In this document: positions 1 through 7,965 of the stretch, piece after piece
How positions within the stretch are numbered: the first letter of the stretch is position 1
Layout: the number at the start of each line of letters is the position of its first letter
Assembly: GCA_913778275.1 (NCBI GenBank)
Contig: CAJYWN010000012.1
Span: 1 to 28,353 of the forward strand
Direction: 5' to 3'
DNA: 28,353 nucleotides
Origin: an uncultured Chryseobacterium sp.
GTDB lineage: Bacteria > Bacteroidota > Bacteroidia > Flavobacteriales > Weeksellaceae
The notes under the pieces: model-generated
The model's input: the letters and a program-made list of their open reading frames with translations, nothing else
Database searches by the model: none
What the model was told of the DNA's origin: nothing
Translations under genes and position numbers: made by a program

Positions 1-38
1 TTCTTTTCAAGCATGATTTGTATATGATAATAAAAAGA

Positions 39-197
39 TTATCTCTTAGCGCGTGATGCACTTACAGTTAAACTCTTTCTGCCTTTAGCTCTTCTCGCAG
101 CCAAAACTCTTCTTCCATTTGGCGTAGACATTCTTTCTCTGAAACCGTGTTTGTTTCTTCTTTTTCTTTCTGATGGCTGGAATGTTCTTTTACTCAT
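39..197 (-). CDS. rpmH: 50S ribosomal protein L34
   Basis: This 52-residue protein is ribosomal protein L34, a small basic component of the large ribosomal subunit. The translation begins [20 protein letters not shown], contains [19 protein letters not shown] (residues 22-40) and ends SRAKR, which matches the L34 family end to end in sequence and in length; roughly one third of the residues are Lys or Arg. The ATG at 197-195 is preceded by no Shine-Dalgarno sequence, as is usual in Bacteroidota. A full promoter match lies at 241-271 on the same strand, giving a leader of about 35-40 bases. No terminator is visible in the 38 bases that remain downstream in the window, so the transcript may continue to the left. 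Confidence 0.97.
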   Translation of the reverse strand: MSKRTFQPSERKRRNKHGFRERMSTPNGRRVLAARRAKGRKSLTVSASRAKR

Positions 198-240
198 TAC
201 TATATGTTTAAATCGTAATTATCTATTTATTTTCAGGTTG

Positions 241-271
241 CAAAGATATGCAATTTTTTAAAAGTTACAAA
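241..271 (-). promoter_or_regulatory. Bacteroidota-type promoter of rpmH
   Basis: On the minus strand the sequence reads TTTG (271-268), a 19-base spacer, then TATCTTTG (248-241). This is an exact fit to the -33 TTTG / -7 TAnnTTTG consensus described for Bacteroidota housekeeping promoters. It points at rpmH, whose start is 44 bases downstream of the -7 box. Confidence 0.75.
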
Positions 272-390
272 CTTTACCCATATTTTTTTGAAATTTTTGA
301 TCTTTAATTTATAAGAGAAGAGTAAAGCTTCATTACATAAAGGTTTTTACAGGATGACAAAAATAATACGCAGGATACATTTAAAAGCTC

Positions 391-398
391 TATCTTTG
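391..398 (+). promoter_or_regulatory. Possible -7 element of the nrnA gene
   Basis: TATCTTTG matches the -7 TAnnTTTG motif and lies 38 bases before the nrnA ATG. No TTTG is found at the expected distance upstream, so this is a half match only. With the minus-strand rpmH promoter at 241-271 it would make 198-436 a divergent promoter region. Confidence 0.4.
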
Positions 399-436
399 GA
401 AACTTAATTTTTAAAGAAAATATAAAAAAACATCCC

Positions 437-1444
437 ATGTTTACACCCGCGGAACTTTTAGAAATCAATACATTACTGACTCCGGAAAACAAAATCGTCA
501 TCCTTACCCATTACAATCCTGACGGGGATGCGATCGGTTCCAGCCTGGGTTTAAAACATTACCTTAAAGCCAGAGGAATTTTCGCCGAAGTAATTGTTCC
601 CAATGATTTTCCTAAGTTCCTAAAGTGGATGCCGGAAGCTAAAAAAGTGCTGATCGGGGAGTACAAAAGAAAAGTAGCTTCTGAACTCATCAGTGAAGCG
701 GATGTTATTTTTTGCCTTGATTTCAATGCGCCTTCCAGAATCGGGATTTTGGGAGACTGGCTTACCAATTCCAAAGCGAAAAAAATTCTTATCGACCATC
801 ATCAGCAACCGGAGCATTTTGATTTTGTGTATTCAGATACGATCATTCCTGCAACATGCCAGATGGTGTATCATTTTATAGAAGCTTTAGACGATGAAAA
901 TCTCGTTGATAAAGATATTGCAGAATGTCTTTATACAGGAATCATGACCGATACAGGAGGATTCCGTTTTCGTTCTACCAGCGCAACGACACACCGGATC
1001 ATCGCCAATCTTATCGAGCACGGAGCAGATCCTGCTTTAATTACCTCAAATACCTGGGATACCAATACCGTTTCGCGTCTTCATTTATTAGCTTTGATTT
1101 TAGGAAGAATTGAAGTGGTAAAAGACGGAAAAGTTGCCGTTCTTTATTTAACAAGAGAAGAACTGAAAGAGTACGGTTTTCAGAAAGGAGATACGGAAGG
1201 CTTTGTGAATTATGGTCTGAGTATTATGGGTGTGAAAATGGCGGCTTTCTTTATGGAAGATTTATATGAAAATTTCATCAAGATTTCTTTCAGAAGCAAA
1301 GATGATATGGATGTTAACCAGTTTTCCAGAAAATATTTTAATGGGGGAGGGCATATTAATGCTGCAGGTGGAAAATCTTACGAATCCTTGCATGATACCA
1401 TTGAAACATTCAAAAATAAAATTGAGGCTGAGAAAAGTTTATAA
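437..1444 (+). CDS. nrnA: DHH-family phosphoesterase, NrnA type (oligoribonuclease / pAp phosphatase)
   Basis: The 335-residue protein is a DHH/DHHA1 phosphoesterase. In the family NrnA degrades RNA oligonucleotides of two to five residues and dephosphorylates 3'-phosphoadenosine 5'-phosphate in the cytoplasm. Visible motifs are NPDGD (27-31), CLDFN (93-97), the signature DHH (120-122) and TDTGGF (171-176), which supply the two-metal site, followed by the DHHA1 substrate motif GGGHINAAGG (303-312) near the C-terminus. The order, spacing and total length fit NrnA and not the longer RecJ. The ATG at 437 is the first start and the protein begins directly with the domain. It diverges from rpmH and stands alone. 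The specific substrate preference is family knowledge, not visible here. Confidence 0.9.
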   Translation: MFTPAELLEINTLLTPENKIVILTHYNPDGDAIGSSLGLKHYLKARGIFAEVIVPNDFPKFLKWMPEAKKVLIGEYKRKVASELISEADVIFCLDFNAPSRIGILGDWLTNSKAKKILIDHHQQPEHFDFVYSDTIIPATCQMVYHFIEALDDENLVDKDIAECLYTGIMTDTGGFRFRSTSATTHRIIANLIEHGADPALITSNTWDTNTVSRLHLLALILGRIEVVKDGKVAVLYLTREELKEYGFQKGDTEGFVNYGLSIMGVKMAAFFMEDLYENFIKISFRSKDDMDVNQFSRKYFNGGGHINAAGGKSYESLHDTIETFKNKIEAEKSL

Positions 1445-1590
1445 TTGAGATTTAGGTTAAGAGTAAGCCTGAGAAATTCGTTTAATTAATATTCGAACCT
1501 GAATAATCATTAGATTTAGAGGCTTCGTCATTTCACTTCTTGCAATGATACGCTTTTAACTCTAATACACTAAAGCTCTCAAGCTTGTAT

Positions 1591-2388
1591 TTAACTCTGA
1601 AGCCGCGAATGTCCTTTTTCCTCAAGTTCTTTGCAGGTATATTCATACACTTCCTGAAACATAATGTCAAGGAATTTTTTGTTGAATAGACTGAATTTTG
1701 TCATTTTGGGCGGATCCAGAAAAATGTCGCAGGATTTAGCTTTAGAATAAACGGATTTTGCAATCGCAAGGTGCAGGATGCGGTCGAATTCCTTCATTAA
1801 ACTCATTTTTTCAAGGCTGTCATAGCTGATGGAATTAACGTGTGAAGCAATGAGGAAATCACATTTATCAATGATAGGTTCGATAGGAAGGTTGTCTAAA
1901 ACGCCACCGTCCACATAGATTTTTTCACCGATTTTTACGGGTGGTAAAATAAAAGGTACGCTTGATGAAGCGAGCAGCGGCCCAAAAAGTTCTCCTTCCG
2001 AAAAGAAATCTACAATTCCGTGCGTCATTTCGGTAGCAGCTACATACACCGGAATTTTTAAAACTTTAAAATCATCTTCCGGAAAATGATCCATGAATAG
2101 TTTCAGAATAAATTTCGAACTGAAAATTCCATTTTTAGAAAGTTTTAGATATGATCTGGAAAAAAAAGTAGTCTGTTTGACGATTTCCATCATTTCGTCC
2201 GGTGATTTTCCCAGAGAATAAAAGGCTCCGACAATAGATCCCGCGCTGGTTCCCGAAATGATGTCCGGCTTAAGATGATATTCTTCCAAAGCCTTCAGAA
2301 CGGCAATATGCGCAATTCCACGCATTCCTCCTCCTGAAAGAGTGAGGCCGATGACCGGTTTCTTTTTTTTGAATAAGAAATCCAGCAT
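1591..2388 (-). CDS. Patatin-like phospholipase (RssA-like)
   Basis: The 265-residue protein has the complete catalytic set of the patatin family of lipid acyl hydrolases: the glycine-rich oxyanion loop SGGGMRGIAH (18-27), the nucleophile elbow GTSAG with Ser48, and the catalytic Asp160 in the DGG motif. There is no signal peptide or membrane segment, and the size fits the short cytoplasmic RssA/YchK-type members, not the two-domain outer-membrane PlpD proteins. It is the last gene of a minus-strand operon: its ATG (2388-2386) is one base after the TGA of the alpha/beta hydrolase. The pairing of two esterase folds suggests lipid or ester turnover, but the true substrate cannot be read from the sequence. 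The convergent gap to nrnA (1445-1590) shows no convincing terminator. Confidence 0.88.
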   Translation of the reverse strand: MLDFLFKKKKPVIGLTLSGGGMRGIAHIAVLKALEEYHLKPDIISGTSAGSIVGAFYSLGKSPDEMMEIVKQTTFFSRSYLKLSKNGIFSSKFILKLFMDHFPEDDFKVLKIPVYVAATEMTHGIVDFFSEGELFGPLLASSSVPFILPPVKIGEKIYVDGGVLDNLPIEPIIDKCDFLIASHVNSISYDSLEKMSLMKEFDRILHLAIAKSVYSKAKSCDIFLDPPKMTKFSLFNKKFLDIMFQEVYEYTCKELEEKGHSRLQS

Positions 2389-2389
2389 A

Positions 2390-3172
2390 TCAGAAAACTA
2401 AATGTTTCGGTAAATGATGGAGAAGCTCGGTATTGATAATTTCCGCGCAGATGGCTGGTTTTTCCCAGTGTCCGTTGTGTCCGCAGTCGAGAACATACGA
2501 TTTTATATTGGTTCTGTCGGGAAGGTTTTTAATCATAGGCTCCGTTTTTACTGCATTGTCGTGTTTTCCTGCTAAAACTAAAATTTTACAGTCAAGGTTT
2601 TCAAGAACATGCCTTTTATCGGTTCTTTCCACCATTCCTTTTACAGATGCAAGAGCACCCAGATTATTGGTGGAAAGGGCAACTTCAAGTGCGGTTTCTA
2701 TTTTGCCTTCCAGAACATCCCGCTCGTTAGGATTGAAAAGATTGGGAACTCCCGCTCTTGCGTAATGCGCAAAAGCATCTTGTATGATCCGGTAACTCTT
2801 GATGCGCTGTTCTTTTTTTTCGGCATCATCGGGAAGATAGGAGGAAAAGAATAAAGTTAAACTTTTCAGGTATTCCGGATATTTTTCGGCAAAGCCTAAA
2901 GAAATATAGCCGCCCATAGAATGGCCAAGCAGATGAACTTTTTGAAGATTCTGGTCGTCCAGGACTTTTTTTACCTCTTCTGCCATCAGCTCCATAGTCT
3001 GAACTTCTGCGATAATGTCCGATTGTCCGTGTCCCGGAAGATCGATTTTCAACAATGAAAAATTTTTGGAAAGGTGAGGTTCCATATCGCTCCAGATCGA
3101 GATATTCTCCATAAAGCCATGAAGTAAAACCAATACTTCTTTCCCATTTCCTGTTCGTTCAAAGTTCAGCAT
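2390..3172 (-). CDS. Alpha/beta-fold hydrolase
   Basis: The 260-residue protein is a single-domain alpha/beta hydrolase. Visible elements are the oxyanion HGF motif (18-20), the DLPGHGQS strand-turn (44-51), the nucleophile elbow GHSMG with Ser85, the acid Asp205 in AGKHD, and the catalytic His in the C-terminal GHNGH stretch (His232 or His235). It has no signal peptide, so it should act in the cytoplasm. Family resemblance covers many esterases, MenH-like and BioH-like enzymes, and I do not assign one of these. It lies 8 bases after the small lipoprotein gene and one base before the patatin gene, which argues for one transcript and translational coupling. Confidence 0.85.
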   Translation of the reverse strand: MLNFERTGNGKEVLVLLHGFMENISIWSDMEPHLSKNFSLLKIDLPGHGQSDIIAEVQTMELMAEEVKKVLDDQNLQKVHLLGHSMGGYISLGFAEKYPEYLKSLTLFFSSYLPDDAEKKEQRIKSYRIIQDAFAHYARAGVPNLFNPNERDVLEGKIETALEVALSTNNLGALASVKGMVERTDKRHVLENLDCKILVLAGKHDNAVKTEPMIKNLPDRTNIKSYVLDCGHNGHWEKPAICAEIINTELLHHLPKHLVF

Positions 3173-3180
3173 AATTTCAA

Positions 3181-3690
3181 TTAAAAATGAATATCAATAT
3201 GATCAACAAATCCCGAACCATTTATCATGTCCTGGAGACGGCATGTTTTTCCGCCATCTTTAGACATGAATGTTTTGGCTCCTTTTCTAAGATATGGTTT
3301 ACCGTTCTCATGTTCGGAAATACTTTGTGAAACCGTTCCTGTAAAGTTCATATGCTTATCGGAAACTACAGCCACGAATCCTTTAATTTCTAAAGAATTC
3401 TTTCCGGATTGTAATTGCCCGGAAACATTGTAATGGTCTCTTTCACCATCAATTTTTTCGAATGAGATAGTTCCTGAACCTTCTATGGAGTTATGAGTGA
3501 GCTTATGAGGTCCGCTGAAATCTTTGAAATGGTTTTTGGACTTGATACTGTCGTTGATTTTTGTTCTTGCAGTATTAATGGAATCTACGATTTTGGTGCT
3601 GTCGGTTTTATCTGAGATAGAATTTGCTTCTTTTTTAGAGCAGGAAATAACAAGTGTCGTTACGGCAAAGGCGGTTAAAAAGTTTTTCAT
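3181..3690 (-). CDS. Small lipoprotein, unknown function
   Basis: I do not recognise the family. The 169-residue product starts MKNFLTAFAVTTLVISCSKK, a type II signal peptide with the lipobox LVISC and lipidated Cys17. A Ser/Lys/Asp-rich linker follows (about 18-55), then a compact beta-rich domain with alternating GSGTISFEKIDG, YNVSGQLQSG and FTGTVSQS segments and a C-terminal DHIDIHF. The residues after the Cys (SKKEAN) are not acid-rich, so the protein probably faces the periplasm. I use the ATG at 3690 instead of the TTG at 3708, because it starts the signal peptide directly. It heads the operon with the hydrolase and lipase genes. A TACTTTTG box (3713-3706) just upstream could be its promoter. 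Confidence 0.7.
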   Translation of the reverse strand: MKNFLTAFAVTTLVISCSKKEANSISDKTDSTKIVDSINTARTKINDSIKSKNHFKDFSGPHKLTHNSIEGSGTISFEKIDGERDHYNVSGQLQSGKNSLEIKGFVAVVSDKHMNFTGTVSQSISEHENGKPYLRKGAKTFMSKDGGKTCRLQDMINGSGFVDHIDIHF

Positions 3691-3705
3691 TACATAAATT
3701 ATATC

Positions 3706-3713
3706 CAAAAGTA
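3706..3713 (-). promoter_or_regulatory. Possible -7 element of the lipoprotein-hydrolase-lipase operon
   Basis: On the minus strand TACTTTTG fits TAnnTTTG and lies 15 bases before the ATG at 3690. There is no TTTG at -33; that position falls inside the terminator hairpin of the upstream exbD. The match is therefore weak. Confidence 0.3.
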
Positions 3714-3715
3714 AA

Positions 3716-3744
3716 TAAAAAAGAGCATTCTGAAAATGCTCTTT
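3716..3744 (-). terminator. Rho-independent terminator of the lone exbD
   Basis: A 10-base-pair stem (3720-3729 with 3735-3744, AAAGAGCATT arms) closes a 5-base loop and is followed on the minus strand by a run of T. It starts six bases after the exbD stop codon and separates exbD from the lipoprotein operon. Confidence 0.85.
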
Positions 3745-3749
3745 GCTGT

Positions 3750-4277
3750 TTATTGGGTTAATTCATCATAAACTTTCTTTTCCCACGGTTTGATGTCGGT
3801 AACTCCGTAGCGTTCTTTTTTGGAGATTGCGATATTGTCCAGAATATCTACGAAATTTTTATAATTGGCGTCATCAGTAGGCTCAATAATGATGGTAAAG
3901 TTTTCTTTTTCAGGAGCCTTGTTATAGGCTTCTGAAATAATTTTAGTGATGTTGATTCCGCTGAAATCGGTTTCCTTTAAATTCGATGTATCTAAATCTT
4001 CTTTAGTTTTCTGATGATAAAAAACCCGGCTGTCTTTTCCTAAAATAAATGTTATCTGATTATTAACATCAATTGGAGGGGTAGGTTGGGAATTTGGATT
4101 TGGGTCTTTCGCAGGCAGTCCCAGATCCATGACATTAGGTTTTGTAAAATTGGTGGTAAACATAAAAAAGGTAATTAAGAGAAATCCCAAATCCACCATT
4201 GGAGTCATGTCTACACGGATCATTTTTTTTCTTTGTTTGCTGCCTCCCTGCTTTTCTTGTGCGATTACTTCAGCCAT
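3750..4277 (-). CDS. exbD: ExbD/TolR-family biopolymer transport protein, isolated paralogue
   Basis: The 175-residue protein is an ExbD/TolR-family proton-channel subunit. It has a short cytoplasmic N-terminus, one membrane segment (about 28-44) containing the conserved MVDLGFLLITFF with the proton-path Asp29, and a periplasmic domain. It is strikingly like the second ExbD of the main locus at 19796-20368: both begin MAEV, share RVDMTPMVDLGFLLITFFMF, then KPNVMDLGLPAK, and in the C-terminal part PTDDA-YKNFVDILD and YGVTD-KPWEK. No exbB, second exbD or tonB is beside it, and terminators on both sides (4438-4467 upstream, 3716-3744 downstream) make it a single-gene unit. It presumably uses the ExbB encoded at 18250-19113, or another elsewhere; this is inference. 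Confidence 0.9.
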   Translation of the reverse strand: MAEVIAQEKQGGSKQRKKMIRVDMTPMVDLGFLLITFFMFTTNFTKPNVMDLGLPAKDPNPNSQPTPPIDVNNQITFILGKDSRVFYHQKTKEDLDTSNLKETDFSGINITKIISEAYNKAPEKENFTIIIEPTDDANYKNFVDILDNIAISKKERYGVTDIKPWEKKVYDELTQ

Positions 4278-4437
4278 AGTTAATAGTTTTTAAATGTTAA
4301 ACGGTTTTTAAATAAGCGTGTCGATTTTGTACTTATTACTAAAATTTAATACAAATTATATACCTGATTTCTTATTTCGATGATAGATTTGTATTCTTTA
4401 AATAAGATATTTTTTATTTCTCTAAAAATCAGTACAA

Positions 4438-4467
4438 TAAAAAAGCCTTTCGGGATGGAAAGACTTT
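4438..4467 (-). terminator. Rho-independent terminator of tilS-dsbD
   Basis: On the minus strand a 10-pair stem (4467-4458 with 4451-4442, one U-G wobble) with a 6-base loop is followed by a run of six T. It lies 23 bases after the dsbD stop codon. Confidence 0.8.
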
Positions 4468-4489
4468 CGTTCTGTTTAAATCGTAATGA

Positions 4490-6553
4490 TTATTTATTGT
4501 TTTTGTAATAATTTACTCCGCATTCAAGGAACTTTTTAAAATCCTCTTTAGGCATATATCCGGAAACCGGTGTATTGATTACTTTTCCGTCCGGAGTCAG
4601 TAAAACATAATGCGGCTGCGAATTATTATTAAAGTTTACCTGTTGGAATAAGCTCCACCGGTCACCGATTGTTTTTACTTTTTTCACCTGCCCGTCACCG
4701 AGATCAATTTTTGTTTTCTGATCTTCCGGCAGTTCTTCTTTATCATCAACATACAGGGAAGCCAACACAACATCGTTCTGGAGGATTGGTAAAATATCAC
4801 CTTCACTCCATACGAATTCTTCCATTTTACGGCAGTTTTCACAACCGTAACCGGTGAAGTCAATAAGAATCGGTTTGTCTTCTTTCTTGGCAAGTTCCAC
4901 GGCGTTGAAGAAATCATGTTCGGGATGCATTCCTAAAATTCCGTCTTTTTCATCGTGGAAATAACTAACGTTCAGCGGAGGTAAAATTCCGCTCAACAGC
5001 TGTAATTTCGGACGCTCTGAAGGAATTAATCCCTGCACCAGATAAATTACAAATCCTAAACCAAGAACTCCAAGGATTTTTCGGGTAATAGAAATTTTCG
5101 GCTTTTTATCATCATGCGGGAATCTGATTACTCCAAATAAATATAATGCTAATCCTAAAGCCACAAGAATCCAGATCACAATGAACAGTTCTCTTTTCAA
5201 TAAGAATGTTTTGGAAACCAAATCTGCTTTTGATAAAAATTTCAGTGCTAAAGCCAATTCTACGAAACCTAACACAACTTTTACCGTATTCATCCATCCT
5301 CCGGATTTAGGCAAACTTTGCAGTGCCTGCGGAAATAAAGCCAGCAATCCGAAGATGATTGCCCAGGCCAATCCGAAACCAGCAAGAGCAAAAGTCAGCA
5401 GCATAGGAACGTTTGCAGAGCCCGTTACAGCACTTCCCAGTAAGCTTCCCAAAATAGGACCTGTACAGGAGAAAGAAACGATTACCAGTGTCAGAGCCAT
5501 AAAGAAAATTCCTACAATTCCTCCCGTTTCTTCTGCTTTGGATGATTTGTTGGCAATGGAACTTGGTAACGTAATATCATAATATCCGAAGAAACTTCCT
5601 GCAAAGAAGATGAATATGATAAAGAATGCGATATTGAGCCATACGCTGGTGGATATTTCATTGAAAATATTTCCTGCAATCCCATCAATAATGTGAAAAG
5701 GAACACTTAGCAAAACAAAAATCAGGAATATGAAAAATCCGTAAATGAAAGCATCTCTTTTTCCTTTGGCTTTATTGAGGCTTCCTTTGGTAAAGAATGA
5801 AACCGTAAGCGGGATCATTGGAAAAACGCATGGTGTAAGCAACGCAATAAGTCCACCGATAAATCCGAGAAGAAGATACGTCCAGTAATTTTCAGCTACT
5901 TTTTCAGAAGCAACGCCACAGTCGGTAAGCGGTTTTTCAAAATTAATTGATGCTATTTTCAACTGTTTGGGATCCAGTTTTGATGTTTCTGTCAGGGTTA
6001 CCGCACCTTTTACAGGATTTTCAACCACCGTTTCTGCATTTGCAGAATCTTTTGCCGGTTCGGCAGTTTCTGTTGCGGTTTCTTCAGAAGCGCCTTTTGG
6101 TGTTACCTGTTTGTTGAATTCTAATGTATTTGGGGCGAGACAAACTCGGTCGTCACAGGTCTGATAAGTAATTTCAGCAACAACATCGCCTGGTTTCGTG
6201 CCATCTTTTAGCTTGAATTTTTGTTTAAAACCTGCAGAATTGGAATAATAAACAATTGTTCCGCCGAAAGCTTCTGAAAATTCTTCATGCTTTTTACCCA
6301 CTTCGGTAAACTTGCCGATAAGCTCAATATTTTTTCCGGAAACTTTATATTCTGTAGGAATTCCAGTATCTTCCGGAATGTCTTTGGAGTAGATATGCCA
6401 ACCACTTTCCATCGTTGCGTCCAGCACAGCTTCATATTGATTGTCTCCTAATTCGTTGATTGTAAATTTAAATTTTACAGGATTTTTGATTTGTGCATTA
6501 ATTCCTGTTGCTACAAACAGCAGAATTAATAAAAACCAGTTTTTAAATTTCAT
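4490..6553 (-). CDS. dsbD: Thiol:disulfide interchange protein DsbD (protein-disulfide reductase)
   Basis: The 687-residue protein carries electrons from cytoplasmic thioredoxin across the inner membrane to periplasmic reductases. All three DsbD modules are present: a signal peptide (1-20) and N-terminal Ig-like domain with the redox pair Cys133/Cys138; an acidic, Ala/Glu-rich linker (about 150-200); a membrane domain (about 225-510) with the paired TPC (Cys242) and SCTGP (Cys363) motifs; and a C-terminal thioredoxin-like domain with GCENC (Cys571/Cys574). I place the start at 6553, where the signal peptide MKFKNWFLLILLFVATGINA begins; a longer reading from 6649 would run through tilS. The order TAA-A-ATG, with one base between tilS stop and this start, indicates translational coupling. 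A terminator follows at 4467-4438. Confidence 0.93.
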   Translation of the reverse strand: MKFKNWFLLILLFVATGINAQIKNPVKFKFTINELGDNQYEAVLDATMESGWHIYSKDIPEDTGIPTEYKVSGKNIELIGKFTEVGKKHEEFSEAFGGTIVYYSNSAGFKQKFKLKDGTKPGDVVAEITYQTCDDRVCLAPNTLEFNKQVTPKGASEETATETAEPAKDSANAETVVENPVKGAVTLTETSKLDPKQLKIASINFEKPLTDCGVASEKVAENYWTYLLLGFIGGLIALLTPCVFPMIPLTVSFFTKGSLNKAKGKRDAFIYGFFIFLIFVLLSVPFHIIDGIAGNIFNEISTSVWLNIAFFIIFIFFAGSFFGYYDITLPSSIANKSSKAEETGGIVGIFFMALTLVIVSFSCTGPILGSLLGSAVTGSANVPMLLTFALAGFGLAWAIIFGLLALFPQALQSLPKSGGWMNTVKVVLGFVELALALKFLSKADLVSKTFLLKRELFIVIWILVALGLALYLFGVIRFPHDDKKPKISITRKILGVLGLGFVIYLVQGLIPSERPKLQLLSGILPPLNVSYFHDEKDGILGMHPEHDFFNAVELAKKEDKPILIDFTGYGCENCRKMEEFVWSEGDILPILQNDVVLASLYVDDKEELPEDQKTKIDLGDGQVKKVKTIGDRWSLFQQVNFNNNSQPHYVLLTPDGKVINTPVSGYMPKEDFKKFLECGVNYYKNNK

Positions 6554-6554
6554 T

Positions 6555-7877
6555 TTACTTCTTATTAAAAATTTTGAGAATATATCCGGACTTCTCACTC
6601 CCTGCATATCTCCGGTCCTGTCGGTAGGGGATAACCCCGAGTACAGCATTTTCGCTGTCTGTAAGGAGCCAGATTTTTTGCCTCGCTAAATTAGATATTT
6701 TTTCGTCCCTAAAAAACTTGGAAACTTTCTTTTTCCCCGAAAATCCTAAAGGATAAAATTCATCACCGTCCTTTTGTCTTCGCAATCGCACTGGAAACCT
6801 GATTTTTTCGGCATCGAATTCCCAGTCGAACTCAATATTGATTTCTTCAATGCTCTCCATTATATTTTCGAGATCAATCGCTGTTTGGTTTTCGGAAAAG
6901 TCAAATTTCTCAAGTAAAACAATTTCTTTGTCAAAATTGTTGAAATCACACTTTTCATGCAGCTTTTGTAAAACCAATTCTCCGTAATTAACGATCAGCT
7001 GATACTCTTTTGAAAAAAACACGCTTCCGTTTTCCGCTGTAAAGATTTTCGCAATTTCTGTTTCCTGATTAAATCCGAACTTCCTTAGAATTTCAAATTT
7101 CACGAAATCACTTTGTCTGCTGAGCTGCTCCTTTGATAAAATTTTGTCGTGCTTGTTAAATACAGTAAGTTGGTTTTCAATCTCTAAGATCTGCTGCTGT
7201 ACAAAATCTTTTGTCTGGTTAAGATGCACCGAACTTTTTTTAAAATTTTCAAGGAAATGCGCGTTTGTTTGCAGTAGTTTCGGAACAATTTCATTCCGTA
7301 CTTTATTTCTCAGATAATCATTTTTCTGATTGGAAAGATCTTCGCGGTATTCGATATGATGTTCCTTTGCAAAAGCATAAATCTCTTCTTTTGAGATGGA
7401 TAATAGCGGCCGTAAAATAGTATTCTCATTGGCTGGAATTCCACTTAAGCCCTTAATGCCGGCTGCTCTGGAAAGATTAATGATGAAGGTTTCAAGCTGA
7501 TCGTTCAAATGATGGGCGGTTACCAGAAAATCAAGATTTTCTCTTTCCCGGATCTGTTTGAAGAATGCATATCTCAGCTCCCGTGCCCAAAGCTGAATGG
7601 AGTTTTCAGGTTTTTTATCTATTTCCGAAACTTCGTAAACATGCAAGGTAATACTGTTCTTTTCACAAAAATCCCGTACCACTTTTTGATCAAGATCGGA
7701 ATCTTCACCACGGAGTTTGTAATTAATGTGCGCAATCTGGAAGGGCAATCGCAATTGATTAAAACAGTAGGATAAAACCATAGAATCTGCGCCACCGCTT
7801 ACCGCCAGAAGATAGGTGCTTGTTTCGGGTGCCGTTACAAGATTTTGCAATTGATTTTTAAAGTCTGACGTTTCCAA
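6555..7877 (-). CDS. tilS: tRNA(Ile)-lysidine synthetase
   Basis: The 440-residue protein converts C34 of the CAU-anticodon tRNA-Ile to lysidine, so that it reads AUA. The N-terminal ATP-pyrophosphatase has the PP-loop SGGADS (27-32), followed by TAHHLNDQLETF and a GLSGIP segment typical of TilS. The C-terminal part ends with the conserved GDEFYPLGFSGKKKVSKFF segment and LLTDSENAVLGVIPYRQDRR, characteristic of the TilS C-terminal domain, so the protein is full length. It is the first gene of a two-gene unit with dsbD. Its start region faces the plus-strand OmpA-like gene, and a TATCTTTG box on the minus strand (7910-7903) is a candidate -7 element. Confidence 0.95.
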   Translation of the reverse strand: METSDFKNQLQNLVTAPETSTYLLAVSGGADSMVLSYCFNQLRLPFQIAHINYKLRGEDSDLDQKVVRDFCEKNSITLHVYEVSEIDKKPENSIQLWARELRYAFFKQIRERENLDFLVTAHHLNDQLETFIINLSRAAGIKGLSGIPANENTILRPLLSISKEEIYAFAKEHHIEYREDLSNQKNDYLRNKVRNEIVPKLLQTNAHFLENFKKSSVHLNQTKDFVQQQILEIENQLTVFNKHDKILSKEQLSRQSDFVKFEILRKFGFNQETEIAKIFTAENGSVFFSKEYQLIVNYGELVLQKLHEKCDFNNFDKEIVLLEKFDFSENQTAIDLENIMESIEEINIEFDWEFDAEKIRFPVRLRRQKDGDEFYPLGFSGKKKVSKFFRDEKISNLARQKIWLLTDSENAVLGVIPYRQDRRYAGSEKSGYILKIFNKK

Positions 7878-7902
7878 TATCTATGCTGAGAATTTCTTTC
7901 TG

Positions 7903-7910
7903 CAAAGATA
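7903..7910 (-). promoter_or_regulatory. Possible -7 element of tilS-dsbD
   Basis: On the minus strand TATCTTTG matches TAnnTTTG exactly and lies 25 bases before the tilS ATG. No TTTG occurs at the -33 position, so the assignment rests on one box and on position. Confidence 0.45.
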
Positions 7911-7936
7911 ATCTATATAATTAAAATGAATTTTGT

Positions 7937-7944
7937 TACCTTTG
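7937..7944 (+). promoter_or_regulatory. Possible -7 element of the OmpA-like lipoprotein gene
   Basis: TACCTTTG matches TAnnTTTG and is 21 bases before the ATG at 7966. The -33 TTTG is missing. With the tilS box at 7910-7903 it would make 7878-7965 a divergent promoter region with -7 boxes only 26 bases apart. Confidence 0.45.
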
Positions 7945-7965
7945 ATCGTCTAAAAATGATTATTT

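Noticed and set aside
1445..1590. Possible terminator or repeat element between the convergent nrnA and patatin genes.
   Set aside because: Only short imperfect pairings without a T-run were found.
5181..5582. A 133-codon plus-strand frame.
   Set aside because: It is antisense to the membrane domain of dsbD, which has all its active-site cysteines.
6554..6649. An extended N-terminus for DsbD starting at 6649.
   Set aside because: The extra residues are out-of-frame tilS sequence, and a perfect signal peptide starts at the ATG at 6553.
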